From NCBI RefSeq assembly GCF_013410775.1, contig NZ_JACCFH010000001.1:1-64000 (forward strand): a stretch of 64,000 nt of DNA. The letters are read 5' to 3'. The stretch comes from Sphaerotilus montanus. GTDB lineage: Bacteria; Pseudomonadota; Gammaproteobacteria; Burkholderiales; Burkholderiaceae_C. Positions 33,918 through 43,516 of this stretch are shown here, in pieces. A program made the translations under genes and the position numbers. Positions within the stretch are counted from its first letter, which is position 1. Every line of letters starts with the position of its first letter. The notes beneath the pieces are model-generated. The model ran no database searches. It was not told the origin of the DNA and saw only the letters and a list, made by a program, of their open reading frames with translations.

Positions 33918-34898
33918 ATGATCAGGATTTCACGTCCGATTGCACGCTGGTTCGTGCAGGCCCGGTATCCATCGGGCACCAATCTGTTGCCCATCCTGAT
34001 GTACCACCGGGTGTTGACCGAACCCGATCCGCTGCAGCCTGATGTGCCGCACCAGGCGCTGCTGGCGGAGCAGTTCCGCACGCTGGCCGGCGCCTTCAAT
34101 GTGCTCCCGCTGCACGAGGCAGCGGAACTCCTGCGCAACGGCGGCTTGCCGCCGGGCGCGGCCTGCATCACCTTCGACGACGGCTACCGCGACAACCACG
34201 ATCTGGCACTGCCGCTGCTGCGCGAGTACAAGCTGCCCGCCACCGTGTTCGTGGCCTCCGGCTTTCTCAATGGCGGTCGCATGTTCAACGACTCGGTGGT
34301 CGAGACGGTGCGGCGACTCGACACCGGCGAGATCGACCTGTCGCGCGTCGGACTCGGCAAGCGTCTGGTGAGCGACATGGCCTCGCGCCGCACACTGATC
34401 GGCGAGCTGACCAAGGCGGTCAAGTACCTGGACCCGGTCGAACGCGACGATTTCTGCGAAGACCTGTGCCGCCGCGCCGGATCGCGCCTGCCAACCGACC
34501 TCATGATGGACGACAGGCACGTCAAGGCGATGTCCGATGCGGGCGTCGACATCGGCGGGCACACGGTCAGCCATCCCATCCTGGCCCGCGTCGATGGCCC
34601 GGCGGCCCAGCGCGAGATCGAGAGCAACCGCGACCACCTCACCGCACTGACCGGCCGGCAGCCGCTGTGCTTCGCCTACCCGAACGGCAAGCCGAACCTG
34701 GACTACACCTCCGCGCACGCACGCATGGTGAACGGTGCCGGCTACAAGGCGGCGGTTTCCACGGCGGTCGGCGTGGCATCCGACGATGCGGACACCTTCC
34801 AGTTGCCCCGCTTCATGCCACGCGAACGCAGTGCCGCACAGTTCGTGGCACGCATGGTGCGCATGGCCACCCACCGACATCGACAGGTCGCCGATTGA
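33918..34898 (+). CDS. Polysaccharide deacetylase (NodB domain)
   Basis: A 326-residue carbohydrate-esterase-4 protein. Motif 1 is ITFDDGYRDN (catalytic Asp pair). Motif 2 is GGHTVSHPIL (metal His pair). The late motif is CFAYPNGKP. YHR near the N-terminus (ILMYHRVLTEPD) is typical of exopolysaccharide-locus deacetylases. The ATG at 33918, after GGAGCACCTCTG, is preferred over one five codons upstream. It probably trims N-acetyl groups from a surface glycan made by the adjacent transferases. Confidence 0.9.
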   Translation: MIRISRPIARWFVQARYPSGTNLLPILMYHRVLTEPDPLQPDVPHQALLAEQFRTLAGAFNVLPLHEAAELLRNGGLPPGAACITFDDGYRDNHDLALPLLREYKLPATVFVASGFLNGGRMFNDSVVETVRRLDTGEIDLSRVGLGKRLVSDMASRRTLIGELTKAVKYLDPVERDDFCEDLCRRAGSRLPTDLMMDDRHVKAMSDAGVDIGGHTVSHPILARVDGPAAQREIESNRDHLTALTGRQPLCFAYPNGKPNLDYTSAHARMVNGAGYKAAVSTAVGVASDDADTFQLPRFMPRERSAAQFVARMVRMATHRHRQVAD

Positions 34899-35006
34899 CC
34901 TACACTTCTGCGCTTTCAGAGTTCACGGAGACCGTCAGGTCCGATTGATGGCAGGGTTTTCTATTGCACCGGGCTGGATGACGCCCCTGCCAGTCGGAGT
35001 GAAGCG

Positions 35007-36551
35007 ATGAGCAACCAGTTCGGTGCCAAGGCCATGCTGCGCTCGGCATTGCTGATGACGGGGTCGACCTACGTCGCGTACGCCGCCGGTCTGGTGGCGA
35101 GCATGCTGGTGGCGCGTGGACTCGGTCCGGCCGACTTCGGCCGCTATGCCTACCTGATCTGGCTGTCAGGCGTGCTGGTGCTGCTGATGAACCACGGCCT
35201 CACCACGTCCGCGATCCGCTTCGTCTCCGAGTCCCTTGGTCGCGACGACCTCGCGGGAGCGCAGGCGCTGCACCGCTGGTTCCAGAAGCGCCAGGGCTGG
35301 TCGATCCTCCTGATCGGTGCGCTTTTCCTGCTCGGGGTGCCCATCCTCAAGCCCGCGGGCTGGGAAGGCCACCTGACCTACTTCGCCTTCGTGGCGCTGG
35401 TGGCCTCCGCGACCAAGGCCTGGTACCTGTTCAGCATCTCGGTCGCCAAAGGCCACGGGCGCTTCGGCGTCGAGGCCAGCTCGGTGAGCGCCCTCAGTCT
35501 GGTGAACCTCGTCGGTGCCGGCATTCTGGCGATGATGGGGGTGCCGCTGGAAGGCTTCATGCTGCTGTTCCTGCTGGTTTCGGTGGCCCACCCGGTCATG
35601 GCCACCCTGCAGTTGCGCCGCGCAGACATCCGCAAGGGCGGGCGAGACTGCCAGGAGACCCTGCTGCAGCGGGTTCGCCCCCATCTCTTCTGGACCATGG
35701 TGTCCACCTTCGTCTTCGCCTTCAGCAACAAGGCGGTCGAGACCTTCCTGTTGAACAAGCTGGCCGGCGCGGAGGCCGTGGGCTTCTTCACCATCGCGGC
35801 CACCCTGACACGCGGAGGAGTCGAATTGCTGTCCACCGGGCTCACCACGGTGCTGATGCCGATGATGGCCAATGCCTTCGGGGCGGGCGGGCGCGAGCGG
35901 GTCAACCGCATCGCCGGCGATGCCGTCCGGTACTTCCATTTTCTCGGACTCCTGCTCACGGGCGTGGGCTTCTTCTGGGCCACGCCGGTCATTGCGCTGA
36001 TGTATGGCGACAAGTACGCGCCCGCCGCGTTTGCCCTGCAGATGATGGTGATCATCCGAGGCTTCACCCTGTCGCACGCGGCCTTCGGCGCACTGCTGTC
36101 GATCACCGACAACCAGCGCCTGCGGGCGGCCGAATCGATCTTCGCGGTCATCGTCAGCGCGGCGGCTGCGCTGTGGCTGGTGCCGCTCTACGGTCTGCAG
36201 GGCGCCATCCTTGCGCACATGCTGTCGACCGCGGCCGTGTTCCTCTTCTCGTTCGGCTGTGTGCGGGTGGTGCTGAAGGTGCCATTGCCCTATGGCGACG
36301 CCGCCCGCATGACCGCCGCAGCCCTCAGCGCTGCCGCCGTGTCGATGGGGGCGCTGATCGCCACCGACTCGCCCTCGTCGCTGCACCAGATTCTGGTCGG
36401 CATCCTCTACGTCCTGACTTACCTGGCGTGCACCTTGATCTTCAAGGTCTGGAACCAGTACGATCTGGCCATGCTCGGTAATCTCGGCCATCGGATTCCC
36501 GCATTCAAGCGACTGGCTTTCCTGCTGATTCCCTGGGTCCGCCATGTCTGA
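35007..36551 (+). CDS. Polysaccharide flippase (Wzx/MATE-like oligosaccharide flippase)
   Basis: A 514-residue integral membrane protein with about 12-14 hydrophobic helices, beginning MLRSALLMTGSTYVAYAAGLVASMLVARGLGPADFGRYAY, given here in overlapping parts of the usual flippase N-terminus (LVARGLGPADFGRYAYLIWL). The central KAVETFLLNKLAGAEAVGFF matches the family. It exports lipid-linked sugar units across the inner membrane. It lies between the deacetylase gene and a glycosyltransferase gene, all on the same strand. Confidence 0.88.
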   Translation: MSNQFGAKAMLRSALLMTGSTYVAYAAGLVASMLVARGLGPADFGRYAYLIWLSGVLVLLMNHGLTTSAIRFVSESLGRDDLAGAQALHRWFQKRQGWSILLIGALFLLGVPILKPAGWEGHLTYFAFVALVASATKAWYLFSISVAKGHGRFGVEASSVSALSLVNLVGAGILAMMGVPLEGFMLLFLLVSVAHPVMATLQLRRADIRKGGRDCQETLLQRVRPHLFWTMVSTFVFAFSNKAVETFLLNKLAGAEAVGFFTIAATLTRGGVELLSTGLTTVLMPMMANAFGAGGRERVNRIAGDAVRYFHFLGLLLTGVGFFWATPVIALMYGDKYAPAAFALQMMVIIRGFTLSHAAFGALLSITDNQRLRAAESIFAVIVSAAAALWLVPLYGLQGAILAHMLSTAAVFLFSFGCVRVVLKVPLPYGDAARMTAAALSAAAVSMGALIATDSPSSLHQILVGILYVLTYLACTLIFKVWNQYDLAMLGNLGHRIPAFKRLAFLLIPWVRHV

Positions 36552-36629
36552 ATCTCGAAGACAGGCCGCCAACCTTTGATGAATCTGAATGTCGGGCCCT
36601 GCGGTGTTTGATCTGCGCTGATTCGAAGT

Positions 36630-36646
36630 GGGAAAACTTCCCTTTT
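36630..36646 (+). terminator. Weak hairpin-T4 terminator candidate
   Basis: GGGAA-AAC-TTCCC is followed by TTTT between the flippase and the next glycosyltransferase. The 5-bp stem is short, so this could only attenuate transcription. Confidence 0.3.
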
Positions 36647-36723
36647 CGCGTGACTTCTGAAATCATCCGCGAGAATAGACGTAGTACCACACTGCCCTCA
36701 AGGGCATTCCGGAGCCCGAAGCC

Positions 36724-37797
36724 ATGTCAGGAGTTTCCGTCAGTCCACCCGGGCTGATCAGCGTCGTCATACCGGCCTACAACGCGCAGCAGTCCTTGCC
36801 GGCAACGCTGGACAGCCTCTTTGCCCAGACCTGGCCAACACTCGAAATCATCGTCGTGGACGATGGGTCCACCGACCGCACGGCCGACGTTCTCGCCAGC
36901 TACGGAGACCGCATCCGCACGATCCGCCAACCGAACGGTGGCCTCGCCAGCGCGCGCCGCACCGGCGTGGCCGCGGCCGGCGGTCAATGGATCGCCATCA
37001 TGGATGCAGATGACCTGTGCCGACCGGAACGCCTGGCCGTGCAGGCGCGGGTGCTGCAGCGGTGGCCGGAGGTCGTGCTGTGCTGCAGCGACTTCGATGC
37101 GTTCAATGAACAGGGCGTGGTCGGCACCGCCTACGCAAGCCGTTACTACGCCAGCATCGGGCGTGCACCGGAGGGCGTGAAGTCGCTGCTGGGCCAGGCC
37201 GAAGTCCTGGACCTGAAGGGCTGCCTGCCGGCTTCTCCAGCCGCCACCGAATCCGACCGACAGACCACCGTCCACCGTGGCAACGCCTACCGTGCGCTGG
37301 CACATGGCAACTTCGTCCATCCACCGACGATCATGTTCCGGCGCACACTGCTCGACACGGCCGGCACCTTCGACACCGAAGCCGGCTCGATGTGCGACTG
37401 GGACTGGATCACGCGCGTGGCCGCCGTGGGTTCGATCGCCTTCGTGGAACGCCCGCTGCTGGAATACCGGCTGTCCTCGACCCAGATGTCGTCAGCACGC
37501 CACCGCATCCGGGCCAGCCAGGACACGCTGCGGGTAGCCGAGCGCATCTGCCGCCGTGACGAGGCGCTCTACCTGGCCGAACTCCCCCGCTTCCGGGCTG
37601 ATCTGGGCTTCTTCTGTGCCGATGCCGCAGATGCCGAAGTCGACCACGACAAGTGGCAAGCGGCCCAGCTGCTGACCCGCAGCGTGGTGCGGTTCGGGCG
37701 CGTCGATGCGCTGACGCTGCGGGTGCTGCTCAAGATCCTGACCCCCGCCTGGGCCCTGGCGGCCAAGCGCAGCCGCCAGGCCCTGCACACAGCCTGA
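36724..37797 (+). CDS. Family 2 glycosyltransferase
   Basis: A 357-residue GT2 enzyme with ISVVIPAYNAQQSLPATLDSL, VVDDGSTDRT, GGLASARRTGV and MDADDLC motifs. The acceptor region contains HPPTIMFRR and WDWITRVAAVG. The C-terminus includes a basic segment but no transmembrane helix. It sits 173 nt after the flippase gene. It probably adds a sugar to the same glycan; the linkage cannot be deduced. Confidence 0.88.
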   Translation: MSGVSVSPPGLISVVIPAYNAQQSLPATLDSLFAQTWPTLEIIVVDDGSTDRTADVLASYGDRIRTIRQPNGGLASARRTGVAAAGGQWIAIMDADDLCRPERLAVQARVLQRWPEVVLCCSDFDAFNEQGVVGTAYASRYYASIGRAPEGVKSLLGQAEVLDLKGCLPASPAATESDRQTTVHRGNAYRALAHGNFVHPPTIMFRRTLLDTAGTFDTEAGSMCDWDWITRVAAVGSIAFVERPLLEYRLSSTQMSSARHRIRASQDTLRVAERICRRDEALYLAELPRFRADLGFFCADAADAEVDHDKWQAAQLLTRSVVRFGRVDALTLRVLLKILTPAWALAAKRSRQALHTA

Positions 37798-37822
37798 CGC
37801 AGCCAGCCCGGCGCAGGATGGA

Positions 37823-39025
37823 TCAGTCGGCGGACGGCGCCTCGGCCACGGCAGGCGTGGCATCCGCTGCTGCTGCCGCCTTGCGCTGGCGTCGCCGCCG
37901 CAGTGCGGCTTCCAGATCGAAGCGCCAGGCCGAGGTGCGCAGCGTCGTCCAGGTCATCTGCTCGTCCAGCGTGGCCAGATTGACCTTGTAGCGCGACTCG
38001 CCGGCCATGAAGTCATAGACACCGTGGCCTTGGGCCGCGTTGTACTGGGCGGCCAGCACATGGGCGACCAGACCGGGCCGCGCGTGCTTCTCGATCAGGC
38101 CGTACTCCAGCCCCGACTGGTAGAAATACACCCGGCCGCCGCGCACGAAGCTGTAAAGGAACGCCAGGTCGTGTTCGCCCACGGCGACGCGCAGCAACTG
38201 CACCCCGCCGTCCAGCAGATGCCGCTCCACCAGGGTGCGGTGGAAGCGGGTGAAGAACGCATTGCTGAACGCCCCCGGCTCGCCCTGCGCCACCCAGTGC
38301 GCCTGGTGCAGCGCCGCCAGCCGGTCCAGCCAGTCGAGGCCCTGCGCGACCGTGGTCGCGGCCTCCAGCGTGAGCGGGCCAAGGCGCGCGTACTCCTTCA
38401 TGCTGCGGCGGATCTGCGAGCGGCTGTTGGCGCTGATGAGCTTGAGGAAGTCGCCGCCCGCCTCGCGCACCGCCGGCAGGTCCACCGCGTAGGAGCGACG
38501 CACCCAGTCCTCGCGCGTCACCTGGCGCCGCCCGGTCTGCTCGGCACCGACCGGCCAGCCGCTGCCCGCCAGACCGGGCAGCGTCACCTCGGTCACGCCG
38601 CGCAGCTGCTCCAGCCAGTGGCCGAGCATGGCCGCGCGCACGGCGTCCGCCTGGTCAGCGTCCAGCAGAAAATCGTTGTGCTCGACGGTGAGGATGTCGA
38701 ACTCGGGCCGGCCGGTCGCATGCAGGAAGGCGGTGCTGCAGAAGCGCAGCCCGAAGCGCTGGCGGGCAGGGCCATCGACCACCAGCGCCAGTCCGACCAG
38801 CTGCGCGCCCTGTCGGGCCTGCAGCAGGCGCGGCTGCACCGTCGGCGGCAGCGTGTCCAGCCACACCCCGATCCAGGCCCAGGAGGTGAAGAAACTCGCG
38901 CGCGAGCGCGCTTCGAGCGCCAGCCAGTCGGCCTGCAGCCGGGAGCGCTCGGGCAGAGGCGTCAGGGACAGGGCGTACGCGGTTCGGGAATCGGAGGGCG
39001 AAGGAGTGGAGGTCCGAACAGTCAT
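37823..39025 (-). CDS. BcsL/FemAB-like GNAT acetyltransferase
   Basis: A 400-residue protein of the CelD/BcsL acetyltransferase family. The N-terminal part carries WLALEARSRASFFTSWAWIG. The C-terminal GNAT half has KLISANSRSQIRRSMKEYAR, LLRVAVGEHDLAFLYSFVRG, VYFYQSGLEYGLIEKHARPG and DFMAGESRYKVNLAT. The family is found in polysaccharide loci and probably acylates sugars or lipids. The ATG at 39023-39025 is chosen as the N-terminus before LSLTPLPERSRLQ; an upstream start adds 14 unsupported residues. It converges with the glycosyltransferase gene. Confidence 0.84.
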   Translation of the reverse strand: MTVRTSTPSPSDSRTAYALSLTPLPERSRLQADWLALEARSRASFFTSWAWIGVWLDTLPPTVQPRLLQARQGAQLVGLALVVDGPARQRFGLRFCSTAFLHATGRPEFDILTVEHNDFLLDADQADAVRAAMLGHWLEQLRGVTEVTLPGLAGSGWPVGAEQTGRRQVTREDWVRRSYAVDLPAVREAGGDFLKLISANSRSQIRRSMKEYARLGPLTLEAATTVAQGLDWLDRLAALHQAHWVAQGEPGAFSNAFFTRFHRTLVERHLLDGGVQLLRVAVGEHDLAFLYSFVRGGRVYFYQSGLEYGLIEKHARPGLVAHVLAAQYNAAQGHGVYDFMAGESRYKVNLATLDEQMTWTTLRTSAWRFDLEAALRRRRQRKAAAAADATPAVAEAPSAD

Positions 39026-39144
39026 GCGCAATCGTGGATGAGAAAGGGCCCCCAGAGCAGAGGCCATCCGGGGATTGTCGCCGCGCTGTCCGTCGTCCCG
39101 ATGACGTCAGGCTTGGCCAGCGCCTCGGACTCGCTGCAAGCCCC

Positions 39145-40077
39145 TCACTTGCGCATCAGGGTGCTCTTGCCGAACAGGCTTTCGATCAGATCGACGGCGA
39201 GTTCAGCCGTCCGGTTGCGGTGGTCGAAGGCCGGATTCAGCTCGACCACGTCCAGCGAGGCCAGACGCCCGGTGTCGGCGATCATCTCCATGCAGAGCTG
39301 CGCCTCGCGGTAGGTCGGCCCGCCCGGCACGGTGGTGCCCACGCCGGGTGCGATGTCCGGATCGAGGAAATCGACGTCGAAGCTCACGTGCAGGTGGGTG
39401 TGGTCATCGAGCGTGGCCAGCGCCAGCTCCATGGCGTGTCGCATGCCCATCTCGTCGATGTAGCGCATGTCGAAGACTTCGAGGTCCTGCTGGTGCACGA
39501 AGCGCTTCTCGCCCTCGTCCACGCTGCGGATGCCGATCTGGCGGATCACCTTGGGCGAGATCGCTGGCACGTGGCCGCCGATGCGGGTCAGCTCGTCCGG
39601 GCCGAACCCGCAGAGGCACGCCACGGGCATGCCATGGATGTTGCCACTCGGGGTGATGGTGCTGGTGTTGAAGTCGGCGTGGGCATCCAGCCACAGCACA
39701 CGCAGCTTGCGGCCCTGTTCGCGGCAATGGCGCGCCACGGCACTGATCGAGCCGATGCCCAGGCAGTGGTCACCGCCCAGCATGATCGGCAGGTGGCCTG
39801 CCGCCAGTTCGGCATGCACGGCCTCGTGCGTCAGGCGATTCCATTCGGCGACTTCGGCCAGATGGCGGTAGCCATCGACCGGTGGTTGCCAGGGATTGGG
39901 CGGGCCGGCGAGGTTGCCGGTGTCGCGCACCGACAGCCCGTGGGCCTCCAGACGCTCGCGCAGTCCGGCGACCCGCAAGGCTTCGGGCCCCATCGAAGCG
40001 CCGCGGGCCGAGGCTCCGGCATCCGTCGGTACACCGATCAGGGACACCACGGTCTTGCGGGTCTGCACCATGCTCAC
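39145..40077 (-). CDS. rocF: Arginase
   Basis: A 310-residue ureohydrolase that splits arginine to ornithine and urea with two Mn ions. The metal-binding motifs are all present: GGDHCLG, WLDAHADFNT, and SFDVDFLDPDIAPGVGT. MVELNPAFDHRN-like sequence (DVVELNPAFDHRNRTAELAV) closes the active site. It starts with GTG overlapping the LOG gene stop (GTGA); the ATG two codons later is an alternative. The start coupling suggests co-expression with the LOG-moeB-ctpA genes upstream, although a metabolic link is not obvious. Confidence 0.94.
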   Translation of the reverse strand: MSMVQTRKTVVSLIGVPTDAGASARGASMGPEALRVAGLRERLEAHGLSVRDTGNLAGPPNPWQPPVDGYRHLAEVAEWNRLTHEAVHAELAAGHLPIMLGGDHCLGIGSISAVARHCREQGRKLRVLWLDAHADFNTSTITPSGNIHGMPVACLCGFGPDELTRIGGHVPAISPKVIRQIGIRSVDEGEKRFVHQQDLEVFDMRYIDEMGMRHAMELALATLDDHTHLHVSFDVDFLDPDIAPGVGTTVPGGPTYREAQLCMEMIADTGRLASLDVVELNPAFDHRNRTAELAVDLIESLFGKSTLMRK

Positions 40078-40979
40078 ATGTCCTCGGCGAACTTGCCGGT
40101 CTGCGTGTCGGGGAGATCGAAGCCATAGTGGCTCGACAGGTAGGCCCAGGCCTCTTCGGCGGTCTCGACGAACTGGAACAGTTCGGTGTCGCGCGGGCCG
40201 ATCATGCCGGTCTCGATCAGCCAGTCGAAGTCGATCAGCCGGCTCCAGAAGTCACGCCCGAACAGCAGGATCGGCCGCCGGCGGGACTTGCCGGTCTGGA
40301 TCAGGGTCATCGTCTCGAACAGCTCGTCGAGCGTGCCGAAGCCGCCGGGGAAGCACACCAGCGCGATGCTGCGCATCAGGAAATGCATCTTGCGCAGCGC
40401 GAAGTAGTGGAACTGGAAGCACAGTTCGGGCGTGATGTAGGCGTTCGGCTCCTGCTCGTGCGGCAGCACGATGTTCAGGCCGATGCTGCGGCCGCCCACC
40501 TCGTGTGCGCCACGGTTGCCCGCCTCCATGATGCCGGGGCCACCGCCCGTGACGACATGGATGGGCGTGTCGAGCTGCGCCGATTCGCGCGTGACGATGG
40601 CGGCGAAGGCCCGCGCCTCCTCGTAATAGCGGCTCATCTGCACCTGCGTGCGCGCACGGGCCGTCGCCGCAGCATCCCCGCTGGCATCGGCCGCGTCCAG
40701 GCGGGCGGCAGCGATGTCCAGCGGCAGGATGCGGGCGCTGCCGAAGATGACGATGGTGGATTCGATGCCCTGCTCGCGCTGCACCAGCTCCGGCTTGAGC
40801 AGCTCCAGCTGCATGCGGACCGGGCGCAGTTCATCGCGCAGCAGGAAGTCGTTGTCGGTGAACGCCAGCCGGTAGGCGCTTTCCGGTCCGCTGTAGCGGG
40901 ACACCGGCTGAGCGGCAAGGGCTTCTTCCTCCGCGCTGGGGAAGTTGCGGGCTTTCAGGTCAGGATGAAGTTGGTCCAT
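40074..40979 (-). CDS. LOG-family protein (TIGR00730)
   Basis: A 301-residue Rossmann-fold protein with the LOG nucleotide-binding motif GGGPGIMEAGNRGA and the catalytic PGGFGTLDELFE. LOG proteins are phosphoribohydrolases for nucleoside 5'-monophosphates. The older annotation as lysine decarboxylase is misleading. Its N-terminal extension of about 100 residues is longer than in the small LOG type. The 5' end overlaps moeB by 20 nt. Confidence 0.9.
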   Translation of the reverse strand: MDQLHPDLKARNFPSAEEEALAAQPVSRYSGPESAYRLAFTDNDFLLRDELRPVRMQLELLKPELVQREQGIESTIVIFGSARILPLDIAAARLDAADASGDAAATARARTQVQMSRYYEEARAFAAIVTRESAQLDTPIHVVTGGGPGIMEAGNRGAHEVGGRSIGLNIVLPHEQEPNAYITPELCFQFHYFALRKMHFLMRSIALVCFPGGFGTLDELFETMTLIQTGKSRRRPILLFGRDFWSRLIDFDWLIETGMIGPRDTELFQFVETAEEAWAYLSSHYGFDLPDTQTGKFAEDM

Positions 40980-41739
40980 GTTCTTCGGTGTGACGACCCG
41001 CGCAGACGGGGCACGCGGGGTCGCGGCCCATGCGGATCTCGGTCCATTCCATGCGGCGCACGTCGAGCATCTGCAGGCGTCCGGCCAGCGAGGTGCCGAA
41101 ACCGGCCAGGATCTTCAGTGCCTCGGCCACCTGCATCGTGCCGATGATGCCGACCAGCGGCGCGAACACGCCCATCGTGGCGCAGCGCACCTCGGGCACC
41201 TCCGCCGACGGCGGAAACACGCAGGCGTAGCACGGGTCGGCTGCACCACGCGGATCCCAGACCGAGATCTGGCCATCCAGCCCGATCGCCGCGCCCGAGA
41301 CCAGCGGCTTGCCGTGGCGCACGCAGGCCGCGTTGACGGCGTGCCGGGTGGGGAAGTTGTCGCTGCAGTCCAGCACCACGTCGGCCCGGGCCACCAGCGT
41401 GTCGAGCATCGCAGCATCCGCGCGCTCGGCGATGGTGTGGACGCGCACCTCCGGGTTGATCGCCGCCATCGAGGCCGCGGCGGACAGCACCTTGGGCTGG
41501 CCGACACGCTCCTCGGTGTGGGCGATCTGGCGCTGCAGGTTGGTGCGGTCCACCGTGTCGTGGTCGACCACGGTGACCGTGCCGACGCCCGCGCTGGCCA
41601 GGTAGAGCAGCACCGGCGAGCCCAGCCCGCCGGCGCCGATCACCAGCACGTGTCCCGCCAGGAGCCGCTGCTGGCCTTCCACCCCGATCTCGTCGAGCAG
41701 GATGTGGCGGCTGTAGCGCAGCAGCTGGTTGTCGTTCAT
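40960..41739 (-). CDS. moeB: MoeB/ThiF-type adenylyltransferase
   Basis: A 259-residue E1-like enzyme that adenylates the C-terminus of a small sulfur-carrier protein (MoaD/ThiS type). Landmarks are RYSRHILLDEIGVEGQ, the nucleotide loop VIGAGGLGSP, VDHDTVDRTNLQRQ, the DCSDNFPTRH segment, and zinc cysteines in CYAC and CPVC. No rhodanese domain is attached. The ATG at 41737-41739 gives a MoeB-like N-terminus. Upstream TTG (41781) and GTG (41775) starts are possible, and the first would overlap the ctpA stop. Confidence 0.88.
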   Translation of the reverse strand: MNDNQLLRYSRHILLDEIGVEGQQRLLAGHVLVIGAGGLGSPVLLYLASAGVGTVTVVDHDTVDRTNLQRQIAHTEERVGQPKVLSAAASMAAINPEVRVHTIAERADAAMLDTLVARADVVLDCSDNFPTRHAVNAACVRHGKPLVSGAAIGLDGQISVWDPRGAADPCYACVFPPSAEVPEVRCATMGVFAPLVGIIGTMQVAEALKILAGFGTSLAGRLQMLDVRRMEWTEIRMGRDPACPVCAGRHTEEHGPTSS

Positions 41740-41777
41740 CTCGTCGAGGGTATCCAAACGCAGGCTCCCGCTCACGC

Positions 41778-43241
41778 TCAATTCGGCTTCGGCTCGTCGG
41801 CCTTGCGCTCGACCTGCGTCTTCGACGCCACCACCGGCTTGCCCTTCAGGCGGTTGAGCGCCTGCTGCAGCGGGAAGTCATCGGGTGCGCCGTACTCGGG
41901 CAGCCGGGCGACCGGCTTGTCCTTGTCCTTCGCATCCTTGGCCTTCGCGTTGGCCTCTTCCAGCTTCTTGAGCGCCTCCTCGCGGGCCTTCTCGCGGGCG
42001 GCATCCTTCTTGTCGGCTTCCGGGCCGTTGATCAGGTGCTTGTCCAGATCGGCCTCGCGCAGACGCAGCGCGGCATACGGACTGCCTTCTGCGGTCTCGT
42101 CCACGGGGATGTCCGGCAGGATGCCCTTGGCCTGGATCGACTGGCCGGACGGCGTGTAGTAGCGCGCGGTCGTGATCTTCAGCGAGGTGTTGGGCATCGG
42201 CAGGCGCGCCATCTCGCTCTGCACCGAGCCCTTGCCGAAGGTCTGCGAGCCCATGATGATGGCCCGCTTGTGGTCCTTGAGCGCGCCAGCCACGATCTCG
42301 CTGGCGGAGGCCGACCCTTCATTGACCAGGACCACCACCGGCACCGACTTGATCAGCGCCGGCAGGCCCGCCAGCACGTCGCTGCCGTCCCGCGAATAGA
42401 ACATCGGCGAGGCCTTGAGCACGCTGCGCGACTCGGCGATCTGGCCGTTGGTCGACACCACCACCGCGTCCTTGGGCAGGAAGGCCGCCGAGATGCCCAC
42501 CGCGCTGTCGAGCAGGCCGCCCGGGTCGTTGCGCAGGTCGAGCACCAGGCCCTTCAGGTTCGGCTCGGCGCGGAAGATCTCCTTCAGCTGCTCGACGAAG
42601 TCGCGCAGCGTCGGCTCCTGGAACTGGTTGACGCGGATCCAGGCATAGCCCGGCTCCATCACCTTCGAGCGCACGCTCTTGGTCTTGATCTCCTCGCGGA
42701 TGATCGTGACCGGGAAGGTGCGGTTCTCGGCCTTGCGGTAGACGGTCAGCAGCACCTTGGAGCCGCTCGGGCCACGCATGCGCTTGATGGCCTGGTCCAT
42801 GTTCAGGCCCTTGACGGCGGTCTCGTCGATGCGGGTGATCAGGTCGCCCGTCTGCAGACCGGCACGGAAGGCCGGCGAGCCCTCGATCGGCGAGACCACC
42901 TTGACGAGGCCCTCTTCCATCTCGATCTGGATGCCCACGCCCGTGAACTTGCCGCTGATGCCTTCGTGGAATTCCTTGTAGGCCTGGCCTTCGAAGTAGG
43001 CCGAGTGCGGGTCCAGCCCGGACACCATGCCGCCGATCGCGTCACGGATCAGCTTCTTCTCGTCCACCGGCTCGACGTACGAACGCTTGACGAGGTCGAA
43101 CACCGCGGCGAGCTGCTGCATGTCCTCCAGCGGCAGCGGCGACAGCGCGCTGCGCGCCGTGGCCTGCAACTGCATCGTGGCCAGCGCACCGGCGACGGCC
43201 CCGACAGCCACCCAACCCGCAACCTTCAATTTGCTACCCAT
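41778..43241 (-). CDS. ctpA: Carboxyl-terminal processing protease (S41, CtpA-like)
   Basis: A 487-residue exported serine protease. The order is an N-terminal membrane anchor (KVAGWVAVGAVAGALATMQL), helices with RDAIGGMVSGLDPHSAYF, a PDZ domain (GVGIQIEMEEGLVKVVSPIE to LITRIDETAVKG), and the S41 core. The catalytic Ser is in EGSASASEI and the Lys in TFGKGSVQ. A Lys/Ala-rich charged tail (about 420-470) is predicted coiled-coil. It acts in the periplasm on C-termini of envelope proteins. I chose the ATG at 43239-43241, which follows AGAGGTG. Confidence 0.93.
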   Translation of the reverse strand: MGSKLKVAGWVAVGAVAGALATMQLQATARSALSPLPLEDMQQLAAVFDLVKRSYVEPVDEKKLIRDAIGGMVSGLDPHSAYFEGQAYKEFHEGISGKFTGVGIQIEMEEGLVKVVSPIEGSPAFRAGLQTGDLITRIDETAVKGLNMDQAIKRMRGPSGSKVLLTVYRKAENRTFPVTIIREEIKTKSVRSKVMEPGYAWIRVNQFQEPTLRDFVEQLKEIFRAEPNLKGLVLDLRNDPGGLLDSAVGISAAFLPKDAVVVSTNGQIAESRSVLKASPMFYSRDGSDVLAGLPALIKSVPVVVLVNEGSASASEIVAGALKDHKRAIIMGSQTFGKGSVQSEMARLPMPNTSLKITTARYYTPSGQSIQAKGILPDIPVDETAEGSPYAALRLREADLDKHLINGPEADKKDAAREKAREEALKKLEEANAKAKDAKDKDKPVARLPEYGAPDDFPLQQALNRLKGKPVVASKTQVERKADEPKPN

Positions 43242-43516
43242 TTCGGACACCTCTTGCGTTGCAGGCCACGCCAGCCTGCACACCATGAATCGATCGGGCA
43301 GTATAGGACGGGCCATGTGCACGGCCCCTGAACAAGCCGGCATGCCCCTGCCTCCATCTGGCGAGAACCGGCGGAAATCAGGAGGAATGCGGATATTGAC
43401 CGGCATGGCCTGACGCGCGGGCGCTGCCGGCCGCCGGTGAAGAACTCGCTAAACTTCACACACGCTTCACGCCTGTCCCCGTCCTCCACCGACCGACCCA
43501 CGTCCGAGTCACCCCG

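Noticed and set aside
33508-33918. 136-codon frame before the deacetylase gene
   Set aside because: No domain character, low GC and poor start context. It ends at the real gene's start region and is probably leader sequence.
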